Shown: positions 24,386 to 36,252, numbered from the stretch's first letter. The stretch: DNA of 44,815 nt from Candidatus Zhuqueibacterota bacterium (GCA_029262055.1 JAJDAD010000098.1:1-44815), one strand, 5' to 3'. Program-made: numbers and translations. Notes: generated by a model not told the origin, from the letters alone.

Positions 24386-27300
24386 CTAGAAGGTAATATT
24401 GGTCCCTAAAATCCATGTTCTCGAGAGCGGGAACGCGCCGTAATCTTCCCCCTGGACAAGCGCATTTTGTGCTTGCAGGCTGACTTCCGGGTTAAACCCG
24501 ATATAGTCTGTACTTGTAAACAAGTTTTTGCCCGAAACGTAAATTCTTAAACTTTCGGCAAACTTGCCGGTCAACGAATGCGGGATCTGGTATCCAATGG
24601 TAAGGTTCCTTAAGCGGAAGTATGACCCATCCTCAACCTGGAATGATGAGGGTCTATTATTATTACCCTGCAATCCAGTTTGTCGATCGGCCCTGGGAAT
24701 TTGGCCATTGCCCGGATTTTCCGGAGACCGCCAGCGCTCATTTTCGATGGCATAACTGTTAAAATTAGCCTCACCGTTTTTCAGGTGCCGGGAGGTAAGG
24801 TTCAATATTTCTCTGCCTTCAACGCCCTGAAAAAAGATACTCAGATCAAAATCCTTAAAGTAAAACCTGTTGGTAATCCCATAAGTGAAATCGGGATGAT
24901 AGCTGCCGGTAATGGTCCTGTCATCGTTGTTGATAACACCATCGTTGTTGATATCCTTGAATTTGAAATCGCCAGGCTTGGGATCCGGGGCCAATTCATC
25001 GACCGGAGAACTGGCAATCTCCGCCTCGGACTGATAGATACCGTCAACTACGTGACCCCAATAGCTGCCCATCTCAGCGCCAACCTGTGTGATATGTCTG
25101 ATACCTGCCCCCCCGGGAACCAATATCGGCTCATTATCCGGTCCTAGCGAAAGAACCTCATTGTCGTTAGCTGCGAAATTGAGCTCAGTCGACCACTGGA
25201 AGGCCCCTACCGTGTTCCTTGAAGTAAGGGAGAGCTCAATCCCTTTGTTCCGAACACTCCCGATGTTCGTCAAAGCATTGGTGAAACCAGTTGCGGATTG
25301 CACTCCTACATTAAGCAGCAAATCTTCAGTCTTACTATTATACCAATCGAAGGTACCATAAATCCTGTCTTCGAACAGTGCATAGTCGATGCCAATATCA
25401 GTTTGTTTGGTTGTCTCCCAGCCCAGGTCTTCATTACTGATCGTCGCGGGAAATACCGCAGTAACTGGTTGGTCGTCCTCAATGTAGAGACCTTGGCCCA
25501 ACAAGCCAATCGCGCCAAAGTTTGGAATTAGAAAGTTGCCGGTCTCGCCATAGCTTGCTCTCAATTTGAGTTCACTTAGAAAGCCAAACTGTTCTTTCAT
25601 GAAGTCTTCCTGCATCATGCGCCAGGCAATTGAAAATGAAGGGAATACGCCTGTTTGATTCGCTGCCCCAAATCTGGATGACTTATCTGAACGAATAGTG
25701 GCAGTCAATAGATATTTGTACTTGTAATTATAATTAAGTCGTGTCAATACGGAAACCAAAGACCAATCTTCTTTAAGGCTGTTTCCCGCCGTAACCAGAC
25801 CGCCGCTGATGGTCTGTACTTGATCATCCGGGAAATCGACAGCTTTGACGAAATTTTGGTCATTCACTTCCTTCTGGGCGGAATAACCTAAAAGGGCCGT
25901 GATGTTATGAACATCGCTCAGAGTATTCTTATAATGAAGGGTGTTTTCCCAAACCCAGTTAGTACTGTTCGATGCAGTGGACTCGGCAAAAGGGTCTCCG
26001 GTTGTCGCGTTTCTGTGCAACAAACTGTTGCCCCGGAAAAAAGAATCTTGATAGTTGCTTAAATCTATACCTATCATGGATCTATAGGTCAAATCTTTCC
26101 TGAGCGTAATATCTGTATAGACGTTGCCATAGGTCCGATGATTATCCAGACTCTCGCTAATGCCGTCAATGATCGCCAATGGATTGCTGGCGGAGGTGGT
26201 GCCGCCACCCAGAAAAGACTGGGCGCCATCGGCCTGACGCTGATTGGGCCTGCCAAGAGCATCAAAAGGGTGGACGACCGGCGAATGTACCAAAGCCGAA
26301 TAGACGATGCCCGGAGGCCTGGCAAAATACGGTGCACTTGCGGGTACTCTATCATTCTCGGTAAAAAATGAATTAATGTTGGCGCCAAATTGCACACGTT
26401 CAGTTAAATCACCTGCCAGATGCGCACTTAAACTATATCTTTGAAATTGTGAATTTTCTATAATTCCCTTTTGCTGCAAATAACCGCCTGAGATGTAGTA
26501 TGTTAGCCTTTGGCTCCCGCCTGAGATTGAAACATTCGTATTCGTAATTGGCTCAGACTGGAAGACAAGATCGAGCCAATCTGTGTCCGTGCCATCCCAA
26601 TTGACATATTGATCCGGCAAAGTAAAATTGCCGTTATTGGGACGGCCGGCATTATTAGTCGCATCATAAGAGGGGTTGAAATTAGCGCTGCTGGGATTCA
26701 GCGGATCCAGTTGGTCAATATAGTTGTTATTCCTGGCATCCTGTGTATACTCTATCAGTTCCTGCGCGTTCATCATATCCGGTTTGTTGGCAACCGATTG
26801 AGTACCCGTGTAAGCATCAAACCTGATAACGGGTTTCGCACCCGCCTTGCCTCTCTTGGTTGTAATTAGAACGACACCATTTGATCCTCTCGAGCCATAA
26901 ATAGCTGCGGATGAGGCATCCTTTAAGACCTCGATCGAGGCAATATCGTTTGGATTTAAAGCTGCCAGCGGATTTGTAGCGGGGGGCTTAAAGGCCGCAC
27001 GACGCCGGTCTAGAGAGCCTTGCAGAGTCAAATTCTTAGAAATCGGCAGCCCATCGATGACATACAACGGATCATTTCCAGCACTGATCGATCCGGTTCC
27101 TCTTATCCGAACATTGGGCTCTCCACCCGGTTCACCTGTATTCTCCTGGACATCAACACCCGACAGTTGGCCCTGGATCGCTTGTTCAAAACTAAGAACC
27201 GGGATATCTCGAAATGTTACTTCAGAGATTCGGGCGACCGAACCCGTAATCTCTCTCCGTTGCTGAGTACCATAACCAACCACTGTCACCTCTTCCCCGC

Positions 27301-27913
27301 GAATGACCTGAGATTCCATGAACATGTCGATGACTGCCCTGCCGCCGACCACAACTTCCTGTTTCAGATACCCGATATAGGTGAATACGAGGGTATCTTG
27401 TGGTGAAATACCACCCAGCGTATACCTGCCATCGGCGTCCGTAGTAGTGCCTCGATCGCTATTCTTAACAACGATATTCAGACCTGGCAACGGAGATCTG
27501 TCCTCTGCATCGATAACGCGCCCGTTCACCCCCTGTGTCTGGACAATTGCGCTAGCCGGCTCAGGGCGGGCCGTCGGCAGCTCCATCTGCTGAAGAACCA
27601 CGGTCCTGGCGCCAACCTTCTTGTAGTGAATCGGATATTGGCCCAGAGTCGCTTCCAGAGCTTCTTGAAATTTTTGAGAAGAAGATGCCAGCAGGGGCCC
27701 GGTTCGCCCGTTGACAACAGCATCATCATAAACGATATAGACGCCATAGGCTTGTTCGAGCCTAGACAGCGCCTTCTCCAACGTCACAGATTGCGGGGAT
27801 GGCTGCCTTAAGAGCTGACGATCAACCATCTTGGATGCCAATTGTTGAGCGAGACTGTTCGTCGCAAGCATTCCAACCACAACCACAAGGCATATAGTAA
27901 TAAAACGTCTCAT
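24386..27913 (-). CDS. susC-like: SusC/RagA-like TonB-dependent transporter with STN domain
   Basis: This outer-membrane transporter (1175 aa) imports oligosaccharides in partnership with SusD. Domains in order are a signal peptide (1-22), an STN domain (about 42-110, VTLEKALSRLEQAYGVYIVYDD), a carboxypeptidase-regulatory-like beta-sandwich (about 130-205, GVNGRVIDAEDRSPLPG), a SusC-type plug with VTVVGYGTQQRREITGSV and DPLYVIDGLPI (about 205-355), and a 22-strand barrel to the end (RTWILGTNITF). The STN domain normally contacts a FecR-type anti-sigma factor, so this protein can also signal the presence of substrate to the adjacent FecR/sigma pair. AGGAGG lies 7 bases before the ATG. Confidence 0.97.
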   Translation of the reverse strand: MRRFITICLVVVVGMLATNSLAQQLASKMVDRQLLRQPSPQSVTLEKALSRLEQAYGVYIVYDDAVVNGRTGPLLASSSQKFQEALEATLGQYPIHYKKVGARTVVLQQMELPTARPEPASAIVQTQGVNGRVIDAEDRSPLPGLNIVVKNSDRGTTTDADGRYTLGGISPQDTLVFTYIGYLKQEVVVGGRAVIDMFMESQVIRGEEVTVVGYGTQQRREITGSVARISEVTFRDIPVLSFEQAIQGQLSGVDVQENTGEPGGEPNVRIRGTGSISAGNDPLYVIDGLPISKNLTLQGSLDRRRAAFKPPATNPLAALNPNDIASIEVLKDASSAAIYGSRGSNGVVLITTKRGKAGAKPVIRFDAYTGTQSVANKPDMMNAQELIEYTQDARNNNYIDQLDPLNPSSANFNPSYDATNNAGRPNNGNFTLPDQYVNWDGTDTDWLDLVFQSEPITNTNVSISGGSQRLTYYISGGYLQQKGIIENSQFQRYSLSAHLAGDLTERVQFGANINSFFTENDRVPASAPYFARPPGIVYSALVHSPVVHPFDALGRPNQRQADGAQSFLGGGTTSASNPLAIIDGISESLDNHRTYGNVYTDITLRKDLTYRSMIGIDLSNYQDSFFRGNSLLHRNATTGDPFAESTASNSTNWVWENTLHYKNTLSDVHNITALLGYSAQKEVNDQNFVKAVDFPDDQVQTISGGLVTAGNSLKEDWSLVSVLTRLNYNYKYKYLLTATIRSDKSSRFGAANQTGVFPSFSIAWRMMQEDFMKEQFGFLSELKLRASYGETGNFLIPNFGAIGLLGQGLYIEDDQPVTAVFPATISNEDLGWETTKQTDIGIDYALFEDRIYGTFDWYNSKTEDLLLNVGVQSATGFTNALTNIGSVRNKGIELSLTSRNTVGAFQWSTELNFAANDNEVLSLGPDNEPILVPGGAGIRHITQVGAEMGSYWGHVVDGIYQSEAEIASSPVDELAPDPKPGDFKFKDINNDGVINNDDRTITGSYHPDFTYGITNRFYFKDFDLSIFFQGVEGREILNLTSRHLKNGEANFNSYAIENERWRSPENPGNGQIPRADRQTGLQGNNNRPSSFQVEDGSYFRLRNLTIGYQIPHSLTGKFAESLRIYVSGKNLFTSTDYIGFNPEVSLQAQNALVQGEDYGAFPLSRTWILGTNITF

Positions 27914-27996
27914 AATACAGCCTCCTTCCTTAATTACGGCAGTACGTTAAGTTAATAAAATTGGCACTCCGCGTTCTCTGCGGTAAACAATTCAGG

Positions 27997-29100
27997 TCAA
28001 AAAGAAACCTCCCCCTCCCCAAAAATAATGAGAGCACCTTCCCGGCGAACCGGAACCTCCAGTGCGTTTGCAAGCGCATCCGTGACCACAGCCAGATTCT
28101 GATTTTCGATAGACCCGGATAGCGTTCTTTGTAGCAGACGTTTGTCCGAAACTTCTACCCTGACACCATACGTCTCTTCCAAACGCTGCGAGATCTCTTT
28201 GAACGGAGTCTGTTCCAAAATCATTGCGTTTTTCCACCAGGTAACAAACGATTCAATATTCACCGAAACCGGCTTCAATGTCTGTTTTCCCTTTGTAAAT
28301 TGCAGTAGATGCCCTGGCGTTAGCTTTGTTTTTGTGAGGGACTCCAAATCCACGAGCCGTGTGTCATCCGAAGAAACTTCAACACCACCTTCTTCAACAA
28401 CTACACGCGTGCCCCCACCGCGTTCATGAACGACAAAGCGTGTGCCGGTTACCATAATAGTGCCATCCGTCGTATGCACGAAGAACTCATTCCTGGGCAC
28501 ATCAAAACTCTTGGCGACTGCAAAGTAAGCTTCACCCTTCAATTCAAATCGACGCGTTGAAGATTGCGTCCACACGGCCGGATATCGCAAAGTGGAATTG
28601 GCATTTAATACAATCCTAGTTCCTTCGGGGAGCCTGATCGTAGCGCGCTGGCCATATTCGGTCGAAATAAGTTGATAACTATCTCGCTCTGAAATCCCTG
28701 CTTCTTTTTGGGAAAAATTAACCAACATAATCAGAGCAGTCAGGGTGGTCGCGGCAAATGCTACCGCTGCAAATCGTATCCAGCTATCATATTTCCGACG
28801 CGGGGGGTAGAGTCCGCTCAGAGGCGAAAAGGCTTGCGCAGCTTCTCCCGCTCCCTTGTCGAGCCGCAATTTTTCTTTCAATTTGCTCCACTCAGAGTCT
28901 ATTGCCGGACCTTCTGCGGCGTTGAATCTTATGGATTCCAGAAATTCCGCCGCTTTCAAATAAAGCTCTTCATTCTCCGTGGAACGATTTCGCCACGCAT
29001 CCCATTTCTTCAGGTCCGATGGAGATGCGTTCCCCAAAAGCCAGTCATGAAATGATTCGTCCAGGAGTAAAGAGACAATGTCTTCCATATCTTGAGTCAT
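27997..29100 (-). CDS. fecR-like: FecR-type anti-sigma factor
   Basis: FecR proteins sense the loaded TonB transporter in the periplasm and release the ECF sigma factor. The 367-aa protein has a cytoplasmic N-terminus (about 1-105), one membrane helix (about 107-128, IRFAAVAFAATTLTALIMLV), a FecR domain (about 145-245, with GQRATIRLPEGTRIVLNANS and FELKGEAYFAV) and a C-terminal DUF4974-like domain (about 285-365, PFKEISQRLEETYGVRVEV). It lies between the sigma gene, 139 bp upstream, and SusC, 83 bp downstream, as in trans-envelope signalling loci. Confidence 0.95.
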   Translation of the reverse strand: MTQDMEDIVSLLLDESFHDWLLGNASPSDLKKWDAWRNRSTENEELYLKAAEFLESIRFNAAEGPAIDSEWSKLKEKLRLDKGAGEAAQAFSPLSGLYPPRRKYDSWIRFAAVAFAATTLTALIMLVNFSQKEAGISERDSYQLISTEYGQRATIRLPEGTRIVLNANSTLRYPAVWTQSSTRRFELKGEAYFAVAKSFDVPRNEFFVHTTDGTIMVTGTRFVVHERGGGTRVVVEEGGVEVSSDDTRLVDLESLTKTKLTPGHLLQFTKGKQTLKPVSVNIESFVTWWKNAMILEQTPFKEISQRLEETYGVRVEVSDKRLLQRTLSGSIENQNLAVVTDALANALEVPVRREGALIIFGEGEVSF

Positions 29101-29239
29101 AGAATGTTTTCTTAAGTGTTTGTTAAAGTGAAGGGATTGCGGTTCTTAATGTTATAGAGAGACTAAGCAGGAAAATGTAATGGGGGGTTTTTAAAAAAAG
29201 ATGAAAAATGTGTAATAATGAGGATGGGACGGCTTTCGG

Positions 29240-29851
29240 TTATGTCGAAGGCTCCAGCACTGCCCTGACACGGCGGAATGCCTCCGACAAATAATTGCGT
29301 ACGACTTGGGGTCTTACGTTCATAATCTCGGATATCTCTTTATAGGTTAGATTGTTATAGGTCTTAAGATAAAGTGCCTCACGGACGCGTGCAGGAATTT
29401 TTTCAAATGCACACCGAAGCCTCTTCTGCTCGAATGCTTCCTGCTCTGCAAATATCATCAAATCCTCCGGTGAAAACGTGTCGGCAATTTGTTCTACTGT
29501 AAATTCCTGATGAGCTGTTTTTTGCCGCCGTTGTTTGCTAAGGGTACTCAACAAGAGTCGCCGCAATGAAACAAACAAATAGGCTTTGATTGAATCCACC
29601 GCTGAGAGATTTCTTCGTTTTTCCCAAATATATGAGAACAGTTCCTGAATAGCGTCTTTTACCAGTTCTTCCTCTCTGGCGAGTTTCAGGCCATAGTCAA
29701 ATAGATAAGAATAGTAGGCTCGAAACAAGAACTCTAGAGCTTTAGCATCGCCTCTCTTTAACCGCCCCCAAACTTGACGCTCCTTCTGAGTTCGCCCAGC
29801 CTTCTCGAACGAATCTAAAGAATTCGAAATCTCTATTTTGTTATTTTTCAA
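29240..29851 (-). CDS. ECF-type RNA polymerase sigma factor
   Basis: A 203-aa sigma-70 family ECF sigma factor. Region 2 (about residues 35-108) shows EFLFRAYYSYLFDYGLKLA and the DAIQELFSYIWEKR core that binds core polymerase and the -10 element. Region 4 (about 145-197) shows the helix-turn-helix LTYKEISEIMNVRPQVVRNYLSEAFRRVR that reads the -35 element. The start is a TTG directly after an in-frame TAA, with no in-frame alternative near; the ribosome-binding site is poor. It probably drives the SusCD operon when FecR releases it. Confidence 0.93.
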   Translation of the reverse strand: MKNNKIEISNSLDSFEKAGRTQKERQVWGRLKRGDAKALEFLFRAYYSYLFDYGLKLAREEELVKDAIQELFSYIWEKRRNLSAVDSIKAYLFVSLRRLLLSTLSKQRRQKTAHQEFTVEQIADTFSPEDLMIFAEQEAFEQKRLRCAFEKIPARVREALYLKTYNNLTYKEISEIMNVRPQVVRNYLSEAFRRVRAVLEPST

Positions 29852-30081
29852 TTATGAGAAGTATTTTGTTGGCCTACGATGCAAACACAATTAACCTTAT
29901 TAATTCCTGTGCGGCGGAGCTGCACATTGGCAAACGCAAGATGGAACTTGAAATGAGAACTATGGAAACATCTTTTCAAGTTGTCAGCTTTCGGCGGTCA
30001 GCATTTAGTTTTCTTACTTAAATGATCGATACTTGACCAGAGAAATTCTTTGCACAAGAATGTAAGGCTTCATTGGTAACA

Positions 30082-30291
30082 CTATAACAAGTGACAGACC
30101 GGGGCGAGTTTTGCCGCATGACCCATTTCAGCAAACAGCGTTGCGGTTTCACCGAACTTTACATCGCAATCACTCGGATGTGCACCAATGACTACGACAC
30201 GAAGATTCTTATGCTAAGCCTCGCTGCTTGCCCCAGTGCGAAGATAAAGGATACAGGGTGTGATGACAATAAGAGCCGACAACTATCTCAT
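30082..30291 (-). pseudogene. Remnant of a PIG-L deacetylase gene
   Basis: The minus strand keeps one frame with the start and signal-peptide-like part (M-R-stop-LSALIVITPCILYL), then an in-frame stop, then KNLRVVVIGAHPSDCDVKFG and ETATLFAEMGHAAKL. This matches KLRIIAIGAHPDDCDAKFG and GTAALFAEMGHAVKF of the intact deacetylase 1. Two stops interrupt it, the catalytic AHPDD reads AHPSD, and homology ends after about 40 residues of the mature protein. It is clearly non-functional. It lies upstream of the sigma gene, about 8 kb from the intact copy, so it marks an old duplication or rearrangement of the locus. Confidence 0.85.
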
Positions 30292-30863
30292 GGCACGCAC
30301 TCTCCACAATTGCGGGTCAGGCAAAGACTACGTTGCATCTTTGAGCTCTTGCTCAATTGCTCAATTTTCCTGTAGTTGTCTTGTCTTCTTTCCTATTTGC
30401 AGAATTCGAGGGCTTTCTCAAAGCACTCGTTTTTCCACCAGGAAAACTGATTCAGTTTCAACTGAAACGCGTACTGGACTTGCTTCACCAGTCTTGTGGA
30501 AATACTCAGGCATGCTCCCCAAGGTCAGAGATTGGTCTTATGGAAGTAAAGAAAGTAGATAAATGAATTTCAATAAGCAACAGAAATGGTACTTCTTATT
30601 CGTACAACGGTGCACCCAAGTTTGAAAACAGGTTCCTGCTTCCACCCTCTTGACAGCTCGTCATTGGCTCCATGGACGATATGAATGTAGGCGATATTGC
30701 AGGTTAGTATGGCTCCGGCTGCTTCTGCTTCACGGCCACTTTCTCCAGTGCTATCTCAGGTGACATGTAAGCTGCAGCTCGGTGACCATGACGCATCAAA
30801 AAAACGCGTTGGCTGGATTTGTCTTGTTAGGATATTGCCCTTCGCGGGCTAGCTGCAACTATG
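30292..30863. other. Non-coding stretch with possible second PIG-L debris
   Basis: These 572 bases lie between the PIG-L pseudogene and the end of the metallo-beta-lactamase-fold gene. I see no intact gene. On the minus strand near 30750-30800 a frame reads GHRAAAYMSPEIAL, similar to DHRAASYLSVDAA of the intact deacetylase 2, and nothing else aligns by eye. If real, the debris keeps the same gene order as the intact pair. The rest holds nothing I can name. Confidence 0.35.
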
Positions 30864-31742
30864 TCACTGTTCCGGTCTAGTCACTTGTGGTGAATGCTTA
30901 AATACAATGATTTGTCTCTGCTCTGGTAATGCCTTTTGTGTAAAGTGGTGTTCGTTGCTCGCAAGCCGCAAAACATTCTTCTTGTCTTTAATCCAGGGGG
31001 CAATTGGGCCCAGGTTTTTGGGCCTGTCAGGGGAAGGTTCAAGCTCGGGGATTTGATAATGCATGGGAATGATCACTTTTGGATCGAGCGCGTCAAAGAT
31101 CGATTGAATCTCGACTTCCTTCAAAATATGATAAAGCGCATCAACGGGGATCATTAGAATATCCACTCGACCTACGTTTTCAATCGCCTCACCAGTGAGT
31201 GGCCCGTTGTCTCCTAAGTGGGCAATCCGTAGCCCCGCAGCCTCTATGACCCAAATTGTGTTGATTTGTCCAAACTCTTTGCCATACGGGTCAGCATGTT
31301 TTCCTTTCACACCGTGGATGGAGATGTCTCCAATAACATACTTGCCGGGGTCTCTCAACACCGGTATCTTTTCCGGCCAGGGAAATGGCCTCCCTCTACT
31401 TTGACCGGCATCGTGGTCATAGTGAGGATGCGTAATCAGAACGGCATCAGTCTCTAAGTCCTTGGGGAAATCGTACCCTAACCAGATTTGACTGCCATAA
31501 GGATCGATGATTATCCGCTTGCCATCCCGTGAGTGTATTCGAAAAGATGCGTGCGCAATGTATTCGATCTTAATTGGCCTATCGTCTTGCGAGACTGGAC
31601 TGCTGACAGTGTTGGACGACGCACTCTTCTTTGAGATGCCGGAAACTGCCGGGACCGAACTAACCAGTTCCGTGTTTATGGCGGAGGCGAAAAATGATAG
31701 AACCAGGACCACTACTCGTAGAAAGTGAAAGCGCATATTCAT
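30864..31742 (-). CDS. Exported metallo-beta-lactamase-fold hydrolase
   Basis: The 292-aa protein resembles UPF0173-type metal-dependent hydrolases. It starts with a signal peptide (about 1-24, FLRVVVLVLSFFASAINT). The metal motif is THPHYDHD (His105, His107, Asp109, His110), followed by AHLGDNGPLTGEAIE near the second half and IIPMHYQIPELEPSP for the last His ligand. The ATG at 31742 is chosen because GAGG lies 6 bases before it; a GTG or ATG upstream would add a short N-terminus. It follows the FAD oxidoreductase gene by 47 bp, so they are probably co-transcribed. The substrate is unknown. Confidence 0.88.
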   Translation of the reverse strand: MNMRFHFLRVVVLVLSFFASAINTELVSSVPAVSGISKKSASSNTVSSPVSQDDRPIKIEYIAHASFRIHSRDGKRIIIDPYGSQIWLGYDFPKDLETDAVLITHPHYDHDAGQSRGRPFPWPEKIPVLRDPGKYVIGDISIHGVKGKHADPYGKEFGQINTIWVIEAAGLRIAHLGDNGPLTGEAIENVGRVDILMIPVDALYHILKEVEIQSIFDALDPKVIIPMHYQIPELEPSPDRPKNLGPIAPWIKDKKNVLRLASNEHHFTQKALPEQRQIIVFKHSPQVTRPEQ

Positions 31743-31789
31743 TAGAAACCTCATATCTGATATTCTCTGGAATCCCACCTTGGGGACGC

Positions 31790-32965
31790 TCAGCCGACGA
31801 TACTATACTCATATTTTCCACGAACAGGGTCGTTTTCCTGGTAGCGTCTGAATCTGAAGAGATGGGGGTCGAATACCGGGTTGCGTTCACCCACAATCAT
31901 GTCGGTCACCATTACACCCACTGCTGGACCCAGCTTGAATCCGTGACCACTGAAACCCGAGCAGATGTAGAAGCCGCTGCCCTCAGGCACTTCATCAATC
32001 ACAGGATGCCAATCAGGTGTAACAGCGTAAAGAGAGGCATACCCCCCGGCACTACCGGCCATTTCCATTGCCGGGAATCGACATATGAGCCGTTTTCCAA
32101 CATCCGGCACAAATTCATAATCCAGCGCTTCATTATAATTGTTTGGGTCAACAATCGCATTCGCTTCGGAAGGGTCAACCAGTCCCGCTATGGTAAGATT
32201 ACCAGCCTCCGGCCGAAAGTAGATGGCATTGATAAAATCAACCACAACCGGATGCTGGGCTTCGCTCCCGTCCGGACGCCGAAAGTAGGCAACCTGGACG
32301 CGACAAGCGTTGATGGGTGCATCTACTTCTGCCATTTTTGCCACGGCGCCAGTCCAGGCACCGGTGCAGCACAAGATGTTTGGGGCATCAAGCTTAACCG
32401 TGGACGAATCTATGCCCACGACTCTGTCTCCCTCAAAACGGATTCCTTCTACGTTCGTTTTCACCAATATATTTGCCCCTAAGAGTTGTGCAGCTTGTGC
32501 ATAAGCATTAGTGGCAAGATACGCATCCGCATATCCGCTCTCGGGTTCGTAAACAGCAGCAACCAGGTCAGTAGTCTCCAAGCCCGGTATTATCTCACGC
32601 AAGGCCTCAGGCGACATTACTTCCGTCTTGATTCCCAGTCCTCTTTGGAATTTCACGTTAGCGTCAAGGCCCACCTGGTCTTTGGCTGCAACAAGAGCTA
32701 CAAACCCTGTCCTTTTGAAGCCGCATGTGTCCCCTATTTCATCTTCAAAATTTTGGAAAATGCCCAGACTGTGGTATGCCATTCGGGCAGTAAGCTCATT
32801 GGAATAGTGCTGGCGAATAATTGCCGATGACTTGCCGGTTGGCCCGTCGCCGATATGCCCCTTCTCGACCAGCGCAACTTTCAGTCCGCGCTTCGCCAGT
32901 TGATATGCGCTACTACACCCCATTATCCCGCCACCGATCACGATGACATCGAATGTTTCAGCCAT
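31790..32965 (-). CDS. FAD-dependent oxidoreductase (DAO family)
   Basis: This 391-aa flavoprotein resembles sarcosine oxidase beta/glycine oxidase-type enzymes that oxidise amines such as N-methyl amino acids. The Rossmann motif VIGGGIMGCSSAYQLAKRG (GxGxxG at residues 11-16) and VALVEKG are at the N-terminus, with TGKSSAIIRQHYS just after. The C-terminal part has VTPDWHPVIDEVPEGSGFYICSGFSGHGFKLGPAVG, the typical closing FAD motif. It has no signal peptide. The real substrate cannot be told from the sequence. It is the rightmost gene inside the tRNA-half bounded segment. Confidence 0.9.
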   Translation of the reverse strand: MAETFDVIVIGGGIMGCSSAYQLAKRGLKVALVEKGHIGDGPTGKSSAIIRQHYSNELTARMAYHSLGIFQNFEDEIGDTCGFKRTGFVALVAAKDQVGLDANVKFQRGLGIKTEVMSPEALREIIPGLETTDLVAAVYEPESGYADAYLATNAYAQAAQLLGANILVKTNVEGIRFEGDRVVGIDSSTVKLDAPNILCCTGAWTGAVAKMAEVDAPINACRVQVAYFRRPDGSEAQHPVVVDFINAIYFRPEAGNLTIAGLVDPSEANAIVDPNNYNEALDYEFVPDVGKRLICRFPAMEMAGSAGGYASLYAVTPDWHPVIDEVPEGSGFYICSGFSGHGFKLGPAVGVMVTDMIVGERNPVFDPHLFRFRRYQENDPVRGKYEYSIVG

Positions 32966-33179
32966 GTCGCTTCCTCATTATGAATGATTCTAATCGCTAA
33001 ACCCAATAACATAATGACATGGTCAGCCTTAGAGTATTCTCCCGACAATCAGAACTCTGATTCTTGAGAAAACAATGCATGCTGAGTTCAACTAATAAGT
33101 GTGACTGTTGTGAGAAGGGGTTAATTGTTTATAAATTTCATAAAACACATATAAACAAATACTTACAAACCAATGCTAT

Positions 33180-33227
<48 letters not shown>

Positions 33228-33285
33228 GAGAACAACAATGGAGCACGCCTCAAGACGCCCCACGGTTTCACCTTGATATCACGTT

Positions 33286-33735
33286 CTATCTGCCGCCTCT
33301 TCCAAATACCCAGCAACTGAAGTCGATCCTCCTGAGGTATAGAAACAGGCGCAGCATGTCGGTCGCACGAAAATGAAAGGAATAAGCATCAACCGATGGT
33401 GGCGGCGGTGTATGAAAGGTTAAACTACCAAATTGGTTTGATGTACTATTCCGAGTTACGGCATTAAATGAACCTTCGAAAAAATTGGACCCAAAGATGA
33501 TCACATTATCTCCATATCCATCTCGAAGGCAGCGCTCATTGCTTTCCCGGTGCCCCAGACTCATTTTTGGGTGCTTGCGGCTTATTTCCCGGTGGCCCTG
33601 AGCCATTTTCCGGCGCCACCCACTCATTTTCTGGCGACTCTCAATCATTTTGGGGTGGCACTGAATGATTTTCGGGTGGATCGGAAAGTCTTTACGCTCC
33701 GGAAACCCGCCTGTTTGGCCAACCAGGGAATCCAC
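33286..33735 (-). CDS. Doubtful 149-aa frame containing the 21-bp minisatellite
   Basis: An open frame with a GTG start. Residues about 20-70 consist of seven heptads such as HPKIIQC, HPKMIES, RQKMSGW, RRKMAQG, HREISRK, HPKMSLG. The remainder has no recognisable domain. The opposite strand is also open through the same repeats (33550-33738), since a 21-bp period keeps frames open on both strands, so openness is weak evidence of coding. I list it only because the repeat gives it a regular peptide. Confidence 0.2.
   Translation of the reverse strand: MDSLVGQTGGFPERKDFPIHPKIIQCHPKMIESRQKMSGWRRKMAQGHREISRKHPKMSLGHRESNERCLRDGYGDNVIIFGSNFFEGSFNAVTRNSTSNQFGSLTFHTPPPPSVDAYSFHFRATDMLRLFLYLRRIDFSCWVFGRGGR
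33539..33685. repeat. Seven imperfect 21-bp tandem repeats
   Basis: Seven consecutive 21-bp units of the form (C/A)T(C/G)ATTTT(C/T)-GG-(G/C)G followed by variable bases start at 33539, 33560, 33581, 33602, 33623, 33644 and 33665. The period is exact and the units diverge, mostly outside the ATTTTxxGG core. It is a degenerate minisatellite that encodes seven-residue repeats in either strand. Confidence 0.85.
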
Positions 33736-33924
33736 TGAGAAATCGATTGCCCGGAATTGCAGTCCCTAAGTTCAGTCATAACATCTTCCAATTGTTGGTA
33801 GAAAAATAAATCCAATGGTCGTCAATGGTTTTGTAGTGGGCCATCTGAATCCTTGTCTTCGAAAGGAGCCGTCCGGTTATTTACCCTTGGCCCGCAGGAG
33901 ATACAATCCATCATTCATTTATTC

Positions 33925-33973
33925 CGCGGGGGATTGCTCAAAAGGACGGACTATGAACTGTAAATCCCCCGCG
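33925..33973. repeat. REP-like hairpin 1
   Basis: Perfect 11-bp arms CGCGGGGGATT (33925-33935) and AATCCCCCGCG (33963-33973) flank a 27-base loop. They match the arms of two other hairpins at 39.76 and 40.47 kb. The region just after, AAAACGTCA, is shared with the third hairpin. It lies in the 309-base gap between the minisatellite frame and katG, which otherwise holds no gene. Confidence 0.8.
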
Positions 33974-34044
33974 AACGAATTGAACGTAAAACGTCAGCGA
34001 GCCATCGCGTCGTTGAGTTTCAATTTAGAAGCACTCGACGATGA

Positions 34045-36252
<2,208 letters not shown>

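Noticed and set aside
33539-33685. A CRISPR array
   Set aside because: Units are 21 bp, adjacent without spacers and degenerate; no cas gene is present.
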